Part shown: piece by piece, positions 23,690 to 32,420 of the stretch
Position numbering within the stretch: the first letter of the stretch is position 1
How the letters are laid out: every line of letters begins with the position of its first letter
DNA from: an uncultured Actinomycetes bacterium
Lineage (GTDB): Bacteria; Actinomycetota; Acidimicrobiia; IMCC26256; PALSA-555
Direction: 5' to 3'
DNA length: 34,381 bases
NCBI GenBank assembly: GCA_937927875.1
Contig: CALEYV010000046.1
Location: forward strand, 1-34,381
The notes under the pieces: generated by a model
Seen by the model: only the letters and a program-made list of their open reading frames with translations
Database searches by the model: none
Told to the model about the DNA's origin: nothing
Position numbers and translations under genes: made by a program

Positions 23690-24148
23690 TCAGTCGGTGA
23701 GGACGTTGGGCCGGGGCAGGCCCTGGGCCTCACAGAGCAGGTAGTAGGCGGCGAGCGTTCCCGCGCCGTCGGTGACGCTCTCGATGTTCCCGTCGGCGTC
23801 GAGGTTCAGGTTGGAGCCGTACATGTGGAACCACACCCGGGTGTCCGGCTCGATGCAGGTCAGCGTGTGCACGGAGCCGGCGGGCTCGTAGAGGAAGGAG
23901 CCAGCCCGGTTCACGTACTCGTACTCCTTGTACTTCCACGCCCCCGACTTCGTGTAGCCCCAGACCGGGCCCGTGTGGCGGTGGGTCGGCACCTCGAAGC
24001 CGGGCTGGAAGACGTTCTCGACGATCCAGAGGCCCTCGCGTGCTCGGACCTGGAGCACCTTCAGCTGGTTGCCGTCCCCGATGTCGACGAAGGGCAGGTC
24101 GTCGGCGCCGACGTGGACCGCGGTGGGCATGGGCTCGGTGATGGTCAT
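23690..24148 (-). CDS. Cupin dioxygenase-like protein (2,4'-dihydroxyacetophenone dioxygenase type)
   Basis: The protein has 152 residues from ATG 24148, which overlaps the amidohydrolase stop by four bases (ATGA), so it is the second gene of that transcript. The cupin motif reads THRHTGPVWGYTKSGAWKY (55-73) with His56 and His58 and a later His94 in PAGSVHTL. The pattern lacks the usual Glu and resembles 2,4'-dihydroxyacetophenone dioxygenases, which use three His to bind Fe and cleave a C-C bond next to a carbonyl. The named substrate is only a family label. Pairing with an amidohydrolase-fold enzyme and an acyl-CoA synthetase suggests a short degradative route for an aromatic or keto acid. 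Confidence 0.8.
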   Translation of the reverse strand: MTITEPMPTAVHVGADDLPFVDIGDGNQLKVLQVRAREGLWIVENVFQPGFEVPTHRHTGPVWGYTKSGAWKYKEYEYVNRAGSFLYEPAGSVHTLTCIEPDTRVWFHMYGSNLNLDADGNIESVTDGAGTLAAYYLLCEAQGLPRPNVLTD

Positions 24149-25272
24149 GGCACCAGTTTGCCTGATCCCGGCTCGGCCAGCCCGTAGAGCCGGGCTGCGT
24201 TGCGGGCGAGGATCGCCGCCTTGCGCTCCTCGCCGAGGTCGGTGCGCTCGGCGAGCAGCTTGACGCTGTGCGGGAACGCGCAGTCCCAGTGGCAGTAATC
24301 GGACGCGTAGCAGACGACGCCGTCGCCGAGCGTGTCGCACACCCAGGGCAGCGACCGCTCCTCGGGCTCGCACGACACGAAGCTCCGGCCGCGCAGGTAC
24401 TCGGACGGGGCACGGTCCAGCTCCGGCGCCTGCTCGGGGAGGAGCTCCCAGTGCTCGTCGAGGCGCTCGAGCCAGAACGGCAGCCAGCCCGCCCCGGCCT
24501 CGAGGAATGCAACGCGCAGCCGCGGGTAGCGCGCGAGCACACCCCCGACGGTGAAGCTGGTGAGGGCCAGCATGGCGCCGAACGGATGGGTGATGGCGTG
24601 CTTGGCCAGCCGGGTCGTGAAGCGGTCGATCGCGATCGGCACCTGCCCCGGCGCCTGCCCGCCGCCGTGCACGCAGACCGGCACCTCGAGCCGCTCGGCC
24701 GCCGCCCAGACGACGTCGAAGCGGGGATCGTCGAGGTTGCGGTCGAGGATGTGCTGGGCGGTCACCACGCCCACGAACCCGTGCTCGCGCACGCAGCGCT
24801 CAAGCTCCTCGGCGGCCGCGGTCGGGTCGATCATCGGCAGCTTGGCGACCAGCTTCAGCCGCGCCGGATCGTGCGCGGCGTACTCGGCCCGGGCGTCGTT
24901 CAGGGTCCGGCACAGCGCGGCGGCGAACTCACCGTCGCCGAGGGCCCACTCCTCGCCGCTGCCGGGCGGGAACATCACGGTCACGTCGATGCCCTCGAGG
25001 TCCATGTCCTCGAGCCGCGCCGTGGGGTCGTGCATCCCGGCTCGCATCGGCGGGTCGAAGTCGAGCTCGTCCTCCTCGTCCCACGCCGCCCGGCGCGGAT
25101 TCGACTCGTTGAGCTGCAGCCCCCCGCCCGGCACATCGCCGTAGGTCTGCTTCATCGACCGGACGTACTCGGCCATCCGGCTCCGGTACCGGTCGGGGAT
25201 CCGGCGTCGCCAGCGGGCCGGCTCGCCACCGTGCCCGTCGGCATCGATGACCGGGTAGCCGAAGGAACCCAC
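24145..25272 (-). CDS. Amidohydrolase-family (amidohydrolase 2) metal-dependent hydrolase or decarboxylase
   Basis: This 375-residue TIM-barrel protein begins with the motif VIDADGHGGEP (8-18), where Asp and His14 replace the classic DxH pair. VCVHGGG (199-205, His202), FLEAGAGWLPFW (256-267) and YASDYCHWD (322-330, Asp325) supply the remaining metal-site positions. It resembles ACMSD-type decarboxylases/hydrolases in the amidohydrolase 2 group, acting on carboxylated ring-cleavage or aromatic products. The GTG start at 25272 fits the homologous N-terminus but has no clear ribosome site. The downstream cupin gene overlaps by four bases. About 30 bases around this start recur at 26274-26303. 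Confidence 0.85.
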   Translation of the reverse strand: MGSFGYPVIDADGHGGEPARWRRRIPDRYRSRMAEYVRSMKQTYGDVPGGGLQLNESNPRRAAWDEEDELDFDPPMRAGMHDPTARLEDMDLEGIDVTVMFPPGSGEEWALGDGEFAAALCRTLNDARAEYAAHDPARLKLVAKLPMIDPTAAAEELERCVREHGFVGVVTAQHILDRNLDDPRFDVVWAAAERLEVPVCVHGGGQAPGQVPIAIDRFTTRLAKHAITHPFGAMLALTSFTVGGVLARYPRLRVAFLEAGAGWLPFWLERLDEHWELLPEQAPELDRAPSEYLRGRSFVSCEPEERSLPWVCDTLGDGVVCYASDYCHWDCAFPHSVKLLAERTDLGEERKAAILARNAARLYGLAEPGSGKLVP

Positions 25273-25289
25273 GATGTCATCATGGCCCG
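25260..25289 (-). repeat. 30-bp repeat at the amidohydrolase start, copy 1
   Basis: Read on the minus strand, this stretch includes CGGGCCATGATGACA and the GTG start of the amidohydrolase. It matches 26274-26303 at 26 of 30 positions, with the first 15 bases identical. Confidence 0.6.
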
Positions 25290-25376
25290 CTCGTGAACGC
25301 CCCGGCGAGGCGACCTTGCCGGCCGCGACTCCTCGGTACTCGGTGCACCATCAGGCTGGCCGACGCGCTCCGATGC

Positions 25377-26185
25377 TCAGGGATATGCCTGCACGACGGC
25401 CCGGTAGCCGAAGGGCGCGGCGTCGGGCGGCATCCCAGCGAGCCCCGGTGGAGGACCGAGGCAGACGCGGACGCTTCGAAAGCCCGCCGCGCGGCACAGG
25501 CCGGTGAGCGCCTTCAGATTCGGAACCCACCAGCTCGTCGCGTCGTCAGCGACCTCGTCCCGCTCGAGAAACTCACAGAGCGCCCGGTGCTCGCTGGCGG
25601 GATGGAAGTTGACCTGGCTCTCGATCACCGCCACCTCGCCGGTGACCGTGCGCAGCCGCTCGAGGGCCTGCAGCGGATCGCGGAGGTGGTATAGGACGCC
25701 CAGGAACAGCACGACGTCGAACGTTCCCAACGCGCCGAGGTCGATCGTCATGAAATCGCCAACGACGCTCTCGACGCCGCTGTCCAAGCACTCGCGGGCA
25801 AGGTCGAAGCCCCGCTTCCGGGCACGTCGCCATGCCACAGCTCGGGGACGTCCTCCCACGCCGGTGCTGCTCGACCTTCGGCGTAGCACCGCTGCGCGAA
25901 CGCACGGACAGCGGGAAAGTCGGCGCACCAGACGAAGTGATCGAGGGCCACCACTCGCGCTGCCCCGCGCCGTTCAGCTTCGAAGGCGAAGTAGCCGTCC
26001 CAGGCGCCGACGTCGAGCACCGTCTTGCCGGAAAGCGAGGGCAAGTCCAGAGCCGCAAGCTCAGCTCGCAGCTGCTCCGTCGACTTGCGCCCCGGCGTGG
26101 TGACGCCATGGCCGAGGTCGATCGAGTGCCACCACAACGGCACGGTCGCGGCCGCGGCCCGCGTCCGTCGACGACCGAGGATCAT
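25377..26185 (-). pseudogene. CmoB-like (DUF1698) SAM methyltransferase broken by a frameshift
   Basis: The N-terminal part (26185 to about 25820) contains LWWHSIDLGHGVTTPG and the SAM motif VLDVGAWDGYFAFEAERRG. The C-terminal part, in another frame (about 25820 to 25377), contains RKRGFDLARE, VVLFLGVLYHLRDPL and SWWVPNLKALTGLCR. Joined, they match the intact gene at 32421-33242 end to end (about 268 against 273 residues). In one 73-residue stretch I counted 53 identities. The frames meet near PELWHGDVPG, consistent with loss of one base at about 25815-25822. The family resembles tRNA wobble-uridine CmoB enzymes, but the setting suggests a sugar or glycan methyltransferase. It is either a decayed duplicate or an assembly error. 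Confidence 0.8.
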
Positions 26186-26382
26186 GACCCGATCAACCTG
26201 GGGACGAACCCCGTGTCGCGGCGCGACTCCGTGGGCTCGCAGCGCCGGCCGTCGGGGTGACGGAGCCAGCAGGCGCAGGAAGTCACGGTGTCATCATGGC
26301 CCGGTCCGAATGCAGAGGCGATGCGACGATGCGCGGCCATGGTTCCTCGGGTGCTCGACATGCACAATCTCGTCGGCGACAC
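26182..26382 (-). CDS. Possible small protein overlapping the methyltransferase start
   Basis: A 66-codon frame ends in an ATGA overlap with the frameshifted methyltransferase start, a pattern used by real operon genes in this window. Its C-terminal half (HDDTVTSCACWLRHPDG onward) has two close cysteines and a third further on. An inner ATG would give about 52 residues. It resembles nothing I know and overlaps the 30-bp repeat, so it may be chance. Confidence 0.2.
   Translation of the reverse strand: MSPTRLCMSSTRGTMAAHRRIASAFGPGHDDTVTSCACWLRHPDGRRCEPTESRRDTGFVPRLIGS
26274..26303 (-). repeat. 30-bp repeat at the amidohydrolase start, copy 2
   Basis: This copy matches 25260-25289 at 26 of 30 bases. 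It is not followed by amidohydrolase coding sequence. The two copies flank the frameshifted methyltransferase gene in the same orientation, about 1,014 bases apart. Confidence 0.6.
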
Positions 26383-26650
26383 GCTGACCGCGCTCGGTGG
26401 CTCGACGCGACGGGGGGGCGACGCCAGCCTTAGCTACAACTTCGACTGCAGCCGAGAAGACCGCGATCCTCGGCGAGAACGGGCGGCGATTGTTCGGGCT
26501 CCGCCCGACCGATCTCGAGGCAGGCTCGTCACGTTCGGCGTGACAAGCCCGCCCGGCCGTGGAGCAGGGCGCCGCTAACCTCGCGCCCTCATGATGGGCG
26601 CAGGCGGCGCCGGGTGGCGAGTGGTCCCGAGCCCAGGACCCTGAGGCCTC
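26383..26650. other. Spacer between the broken methyltransferase and the acyltransferase
   Basis: This divergent gap must hold promoters for both sides. A GCGCCC-TCATGAT-GGGCGC hairpin lies at 26583-26601, inside a larger GGCGCCGC/GCGGCGCC inverted repeat. No credible gene, and no promoter consensus I can assign. Confidence 0.4.
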
Positions 26651-28770
26651 GTGTTGACGGCCGACGCGCCGCGACGCGGGGGCGCCTCGCTGGAGAGGAC
26701 CGACGAGCTCCTCGAGGACTACCCGCCGCCGAAGCAGCTGCGAGGCGCGCAACGGCGGCCCGCACCCGGTCGCCCCGTACCCTCGAGCGCGCCACCGTCG
26801 ATCGGACACATTCGGTCGCTCGACGGCCTCCGAGGCGTCGCCGTGCTGGCCGTCGTCCTCTACCACTATGCGCCGGGGATCGCGCCCGGCGGCTTCCTGG
26901 GCGTCGACGTCTTCTTCGTCCTCAGCGGCTACCTGATCGCCAGCCTGCTGGTCGTCGAATGGCAACGTGATCTCGCCGTCGGGCTGCGGGCGTTCTGGAT
27001 CCGCCGCGCCCGACGACTCTTCCCGGCGCTCGGGCTGCTCCTGGCCGCCTGTGGCATCTGGGCGCTCCTCGCCACGCCGCCGGTGGAAGCCCACCGAGTC
27101 GCCTACGACGGGCTGGCCGCCTTCACATACGTCGCGAACTGGCATTTCATCGCGTCGAGCCAGTCGTACCTGACGGCGCGAATCGGGCACCGACCCCGCT
27201 CCAGCACGTCTGGTCGCTGGCGATCGAGGAGCAGTTCTACGTCGTCTGGCCCCTCGTGGTCGCGCTCGTCGGCCTCGTCGCGGCTCGGTCTCACCGCCGT
27301 GAGGCACGACAACGAAGCCTGTTTCGCCGCGGTCTGCTCGGCGCGAGCCTGGTACTTGCCACTGCCTCGTTCACGCGGATGGCGATGCTGTACCGACCGG
27401 GCCACGACCCAACCCGCGTCTATTTCGGCACCGACACGCACGCCGGGGTTCTGCTCGTCGGCGTCGCCCTCGGCGTAGCGACGGCAGGATCGCCAAGGTT
27501 CGGTCGGGCTGCACGGGCTGCACTCGTCCCGATCGGTCTCGTCGCCGCCGGTGCGCTGGCCGTCGCCTTCACCTCGCTGACGATCGACACGGCGTGGCTC
27601 TACGAAGGCGGGTACATCGGCATCGGCCTCGCCGTCGTCGGCGTGCTGCTCGCCGCTCAGGCCGGCCGTGGCCCGCTGCGCGCCATCCTCGAGAGCCGGG
27701 GTCTGGTCGCGCTCGGCCTGGTCTCCTACGGCGTCTACGTCTGGCACTGGCCGTTCTACGTCTGGCTGACCCCGACGAGCACGGGCCTCACCGGCACCGC
27801 GCTCTTCCTGGCCCGGTCGACAGCGACGCTGGCGGTGGCGATCCCCAGCTACTACCTCGTCGAGATGCCGATCCGTCGTGGTCGGCTGCCGCGGTTCGGA
27901 GTGCGGAATCCGGCGTTCGCCCCCGCCGTTCTCGTCACTGCCGTGGCGGGACTGCTGCTGGTGCCTGCGACCATCGCCCCGGCAGTGGTCTCCGTGCCGG
28001 CCGCCGTAGGAGTGTCGGCGTCGACTCGGGCTGTGACGCTCCGGTACGCGGCGGCTCCCCGCTGCGACGCCCCGGTGCAGGACCCGCCACTGCTCGGCAC
28101 GCCGGCGCGACCGTTCCGGGTGCAGCTCGTCGGGAACTCGTTCGCGGGCGAGATCAACTTATGCCTCGGCACGTTCCTTCGCGCTCGTGGAGCACGGCTT
28201 GATCCCGTGCTGCAAATCGGGGACACCATCTGTAACTTGGCCACCGCGATCCGTCGGCCCCTGCACTCGCGGGACCGGCCGACCGTCGCGGTGCTCTTCG
28301 AGTATCCGGTCCCGAATCCCCAGGCGCCGACCTGCTCGAACAGCAAGCCTTATCCGACCGAAGTTCGGGACACCGTCCGCGTCTGGGTGAACGCCGGCGT
28401 CCACGTGCTCCTGGTCGCCGATGTTCCGCCGGCCGGCTCCTCGATGGCATCGTTCGACGGCACGGGGACGGTGTACCGCCAAGTAGCGCGGATGCACCCC
28501 AAGTCAGTCACGGTCGTCGATCCGGGGGTGTTCCTGCGCGATGGCTCTGGTCGCTACCAATGGCGGATGCCCTGCGTCGCTCATGAGCAGGGCTGCAATT
28601 CGTCGGGGACCGTCGGTGTGCGCTGGCCCGGCGACCAGGGGCTGCACTTCTGCTCCGATCCGGACTTCGCCAAGCACGTGGTCTGCCCCACGACATTCGC
28701 GGCCGGCGAACGACGCGTGACGGCGACCGTCGCGACTGCGATCCTCGCCCTGAACGCTGCCTCGAGATAG
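26651..28770 (+). pseudogene. OafA/YrhL-type acyltransferase 3 with SGNH-like C-terminus, frameshifted
   Basis: The first part has IRSLDGLRGVAVLAVVLYHY, GGFLGVDVFFVLSGYLI and RRARRLFPALG, all hallmarks of acyltransferase family 3. Its frame fails after SSQSYLTA at about 27173-27190. The expected continuation, APTPLQHVWSLAIEEQFY, is present in the next frame and runs to 28770. Repaired, the protein is about 706 residues: ten or so membrane helices, then an exported SGNH-hydrolase-like domain with VQLVGNSFAGE (GNS instead of GDS) and GDQGLHFC near the end (Asp-x-x-x-His pattern). Such proteins O-acetylate surface polysaccharide or peptidoglycan. The start is GTG 26651 with a weak ribosome site. 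A single-base loss explains the break, either real or an assembly error. Confidence 0.8.
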
Positions 28771-28886
28771 CTCAGGGCTCCGGAGCATCGGGGCTCCCCG
28801 CCGCTTCACCGCGGCCGAAGCGGTCGCTGCCCGGCTAGCCTGCTGGGCTCTCTTCGCGGACGTCGGGCACGGAGTTTTCGTCACTG

Positions 28887-30071
28887 ATGGACTCGTTCCA
28901 CGAGGCAGCTGTCAACGCTGACCTTGGGCTTCCGGTCCCCCGCGGGACGCGCTTCCGATTCCTCAAGCGACTGCTGGCACGGCTGTTCTGGCTGACCAAC
29001 CATCGCCAGGTCGCGTTCAACCATCAGGTGCTCGAGCTGATCCGAGACGTCGATGGCCGGCTGCAGCTTGGCCCTGCCAGTCCGGTGCTCATCGATCAGG
29101 TATTCGCAGAACAACTCTCCGTGGTGCGGAGCGAGTTGGCGGTGCTCTCGGGAGCGCACGCCGTGCTGGAGAGCGGTCAGCTCCGAAGCGACGGGCAGGT
29201 GCAAGGCCTGGGAGTCCGGCTGGAGCGGGCGGCGGCCGACTTGGCCGCGCTGGAATCTCGGCTGGCGGGCGTCCAGCGCACCCTCGAGCAGTTCATCCAG
29301 CAGCAGCGCCTCACCGCGTCGCTGCGTGAGCTTTCTCAACGAGTGCCGAGTCGGATCGCGGACGAGCGGGTCGAGGTTCCAGCCATCTCGACCGAGGAAG
29401 GTCGGCCGGAGCTACACGCCGCGATCCACGACGTGTTCCGAGGCCCGCCGGACGAAGTTCGGCGGCGACTCGAGGTGTACCTCCCGGCCTTCGAAGCGTG
29501 TCGCGGCGGACGCGTCCTCGATCTTGGACCGGGAAGAGGCGAACTGCTCGAGCTGCTCGCGGCAGCCGGGATCGACGCGTACGGCGTCGATCTGAACCCC
29601 ATCTTCGTCGAACGATGCCGCGACCGCGGACTGGAGGTGCTCGAGGGAGACGCGGTCTCACACCTCGCCAAGCTGCCCGACGCCTCGATAGCTGGAATCG
29701 CCGCCCTGCACATCGTTGAACACCTGCCGTTCGACACGCTCGTCGACCTTCTCGACCAATCACTCCGCGTTCTGGAGCCCGGTGGTCTGCTCGTGGTCGA
29801 GACCCCGAACCCGACGAACCTCGTTGTCGGCGCCGCCACCTTCTATCTCGACCCGACGCACCGGCAACCGATCCATCCGGAGCTACTTCGCATGCTGCTG
29901 GTCGCCCGCGGCTATGTCGACGTCGAGCTCTCCTTCCTCCACCCGGACGACGACCTGCTGGAGCCTCCGGCGTCAGGACGGAACCCCACCGACGCCTTGG
30001 TGCGCTGTTTGAACCAGCAGCTCTTCGGGCCGCGCGACGTGGGCGCGATCGCACGCAGACCCGACCAGTAG
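28887..30071 (+). CDS. SAM methyltransferase with N-terminal coiled coil, O-antigen (WbdD-like) type
   Basis: This 394-residue protein has an N-terminal half (about 25-150) with heptad-like Leu/Ala pattern and many Gln/Glu/Arg, probably coiled coil. The class I methyltransferase domain follows, with motif I VLDLGPGRGELLELL (210-224), acidic VDLNP (234-238), HIVEHLPF (275-282) and the stretch ETPNPTNLVVGAATFYLDP (305-323). The last segments closely recall the methyltransferase part of WbdD, which caps O-antigen chains and sets their length. No kinase domain is present. It likely methylates a growing surface glycan on the cytoplasmic side. It starts at ATG 28887 without a clear ribosome site. 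The glycosyltransferase gene begins 5 bases after its stop. Confidence 0.88.
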   Translation: MDSFHEAAVNADLGLPVPRGTRFRFLKRLLARLFWLTNHRQVAFNHQVLELIRDVDGRLQLGPASPVLIDQVFAEQLSVVRSELAVLSGAHAVLESGQLRSDGQVQGLGVRLERAAADLAALESRLAGVQRTLEQFIQQQRLTASLRELSQRVPSRIADERVEVPAISTEEGRPELHAAIHDVFRGPPDEVRRRLEVYLPAFEACRGGRVLDLGPGRGELLELLAAAGIDAYGVDLNPIFVERCRDRGLEVLEGDAVSHLAKLPDASIAGIAALHIVEHLPFDTLVDLLDQSLRVLEPGGLLVVETPNPTNLVVGAATFYLDPTHRQPIHPELLRMLLVARGYVDVELSFLHPDDDLLEPPASGRNPTDALVRCLNQQLFGPRDVGAIARRPDQ

Positions 30072-30076
30072 GAAGC

Positions 30077-32416
30077 ATGGGCACAGGGCTGACGCGCGTG
30101 GCCATCTGGACCCCGCTGCCACCGCATCGGGGCTCCGTCGCCCTGCAGAACGCCGCGCTCGCGCCCGAGCTCGCTCGGCACGTCGAGGTCACGGTCGTCG
30201 TCGACGATTGGGTCGCGCCGCTGGCTGCGGAACCCCCCGGCTGCCGACTGATCGGAGCATCGGACTTCGTGGCTCTGGGAAGCCCCGCGGATCTCAACGT
30301 GTACCACCTGGCCGATGACTTCGATGCCTACGCGTACATCCACGAGGCGGTGCTTCGAAGTCCGGGGCTCGTCGTGCTCCACGATCTCGGCCTGCCGTCG
30401 TTCTACCGCACGATGTGGCTCCGGAGCCCGGAACGTCTGCAGGTCGAGCTGTGGCGGAACCACGGCGGGAACGTCGCCGAAAGCGAGATTCCTCGCGCCG
30501 TGTTGCTACGACGGATCGTGGACGCCAGCCTCGGCATCGTCGTCGACACCCCGGGAACGGCGGCTGACATCGGCCGCAGGTTCCCGGCGCTGCACCTCGA
30601 CGTCGTGCCCCGTCCTCGGCCGCCCCGGACGCCGGACGCGGCCGCGCTCGACCTGCGAGCCGAGCTCGGGTGGGATGACGACGACTTTGTCATCGGCACC
30701 ATCGGCACCCTCGACCCCTCGCGACGGCCGGAGCTCAGCGCGGCCGTGGTCGCCACCTGCCGAGCCGTCGACGAGCGCGTGCGGCTCCTCGTCGCGGGCC
30801 GGGCCCCCGACGTTGCCACCGTCGACCGTCTCGACGCGGCGATTGCGGCGATGGGGAGCGGCGCTGGTGTCGTTGCCACGGACGTCACGGCGGCGGCCTT
30901 CGACGCGTGCATTGACGCGTCCGATCTCCTCCTCGATCTGCGGAGCGGCGCTGGTTGCGTTCCAACGAGTCTCGTGCGGGGGCTCGCCGAGGGCATCCCC
31001 GCGATCACCACCGATCTTCAGCAGTTCCAGCATCTCGATCCGGCATGCTGCTGGCGCGTTCGCGAGAGTGCGCCGCGCGCCATTCGACAAGCTGCTGATC
31101 ATGTGCTCGGCGTGCTGGGACGCCGGGTGGACCTCGTGCAAGCGTGCGCCGCGGCCCGCCGACAGGCCGCGGAATGGGACGTCGCGGAGGTCGCCGTCCG
31201 ACAGCTGCAAGTGGCTCAGGCGACCCTGGCGCGGCGGCCGCGAGTCAGTGTGTCCAAGGCAGGTCCGAGGCGGCCGTTGAACATCCACGGCGACTTTTTG
31301 GCTGCGACCGGACTGATGGAGGTCGGGCGGCGGCTGACCCGGGCGCTCTTGGACTCGCCGCTCGACGTTCGCATCGCCGACATCATCTCCTTGGGCCCAA
31401 GCCACAGCGTCTCGCGGGCCGAGCCCGAGCTCGCGTCCGTTTCTCGACTCCCCAGCGCTGAGGGCGACCGCCTGTGGCTTGCGAACATCAACGAGTTCGT
31501 GCATATCGACGAGGCGTCGCTGCGTCCGCCTCGGGCGAGCGGGCGCGTGATCGGGCTGTGGTTCTGGGAGCTACCCCGACTCCCGGCCTTTGTCGCGAGC
31601 CAGGTGCAACGTGTCGATGAGATCTGGGTGGCGAGCCAGTTCGTGCGCGACACGATGCGACAGCACACGACCCGCCCGGTGCATGTGGTCCCGGTCCCGA
31701 TCGAACCCCGTCTCCCCATCTCCTTCGGACGACGCGACTATGACCTCCCCGACGACGCCGTCGTGTACTTCTTCAACCTCGATTCGTATTCCATCGTCGG
31801 GCGAAAGAACCCGTTCGGCGTCATTGCCGCCTTCAAGCGTGCGTTCAACGCCTCGGAACGCGGCCGTGCTGCACAGCTCGTCATCAAGTGCACGAACCTT
31901 GCTCCCCGACCCGCCTTCGCGGCCGCGCTGCACCGAGCGATGGATGAGATCGGCGGCGTCGTGTTGAGCGGCGACCTCGAGCATGCCGACATGAATGGTC
32001 TGTTGTCCTCGATCGATGTCTACGTGTCGCTCCACCGCAGCGAGGGCTTCGGCATCGGCATGGCGGAGGCCATGGCGCTTGGGAAGCCGGTGATCGGCAC
32101 CGCGTTCTCGGGGAACGTAGATTTCCTCCGACCGAAGATCAGCTGCCCGGTCGGTTATCGCGTCCGGCTCATCACTGACCTCGACCACGAGTGGTGGCCG
32201 GACGGGACCGCGGTGTACCCGCCCGGCTTCACCTACTGGGCGGAGCCGGACCTCGACGAAGCGGCCCGGTGGATGCGGCTGCTCTTCGACGAGCCCGAGC
32301 TACGCCGGCGAATCGGCGGTGCAGCCGCAAAGCACATCGCGGACCATTACTCCTCGGCTCGGGCACGAGCGGTGGTGCTCGACCTGCTCGCTCGCTCGGC
32401 TCCCGTCCCGGCCTGA
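30077..32416 (+). CDS. Large two-domain GT-B glycosyltransferase
   Basis: This 779-residue protein has two GT-B-like halves. The first (about 1-390) has VAIWTPLPPHRGSVALQNAA, LHDLGLPSFYRTMW and VIGTIGTLDPSRRPE, but its C-terminal donor site is divergent. The second (about 400-779) has GLWFWELPRLPAFV, VDEIWVASQFVRDTM and the GT4 nucleotide-sugar motif HRSEGFGIGMAEAMALGKP with the E-x7-E pair Glu656/Glu664, followed by SGNVDF. The second half looks catalytic. The first may be a second transferase or a structural half. It starts at ATG 30077 with AGGAAG upstream, 5 bases after the methyltransferase, suggesting joint glycan assembly. It is convergent with the next gene across 4 bases. Confidence 0.88.
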   Translation: MGTGLTRVAIWTPLPPHRGSVALQNAALAPELARHVEVTVVVDDWVAPLAAEPPGCRLIGASDFVALGSPADLNVYHLADDFDAYAYIHEAVLRSPGLVVLHDLGLPSFYRTMWLRSPERLQVELWRNHGGNVAESEIPRAVLLRRIVDASLGIVVDTPGTAADIGRRFPALHLDVVPRPRPPRTPDAAALDLRAELGWDDDDFVIGTIGTLDPSRRPELSAAVVATCRAVDERVRLLVAGRAPDVATVDRLDAAIAAMGSGAGVVATDVTAAAFDACIDASDLLLDLRSGAGCVPTSLVRGLAEGIPAITTDLQQFQHLDPACCWRVRESAPRAIRQAADHVLGVLGRRVDLVQACAAARRQAAEWDVAEVAVRQLQVAQATLARRPRVSVSKAGPRRPLNIHGDFLAATGLMEVGRRLTRALLDSPLDVRIADIISLGPSHSVSRAEPELASVSRLPSAEGDRLWLANINEFVHIDEASLRPPRASGRVIGLWFWELPRLPAFVASQVQRVDEIWVASQFVRDTMRQHTTRPVHVVPVPIEPRLPISFGRRDYDLPDDAVVYFFNLDSYSIVGRKNPFGVIAAFKRAFNASERGRAAQLVIKCTNLAPRPAFAAALHRAMDEIGGVVLSGDLEHADMNGLLSSIDVYVSLHRSEGFGIGMAEAMALGKPVIGTAFSGNVDFLRPKISCPVGYRVRLITDLDHEWWPDGTAVYPPGFTYWAEPDLDEAARWMRLLFDEPELRRRIGGAAAKHIADHYSSARARAVVLDLLARSAPVPA

Positions 32417-32420
32417 CCGG

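Noticed and set aside
25275..26303. 15-bp identical repeats as target-site duplications of a transposon
   Set aside because: Similarity extends imperfectly to 30 bp and one copy lies over a gene start; there are no inverted terminal repeats or transposase between them.
26294..27307. 337-codon minus-strand frame opposite the acyltransferase 5' part
   Set aside because: It is antisense to clear acyltransferase motifs and its product shows no recognisable domain.
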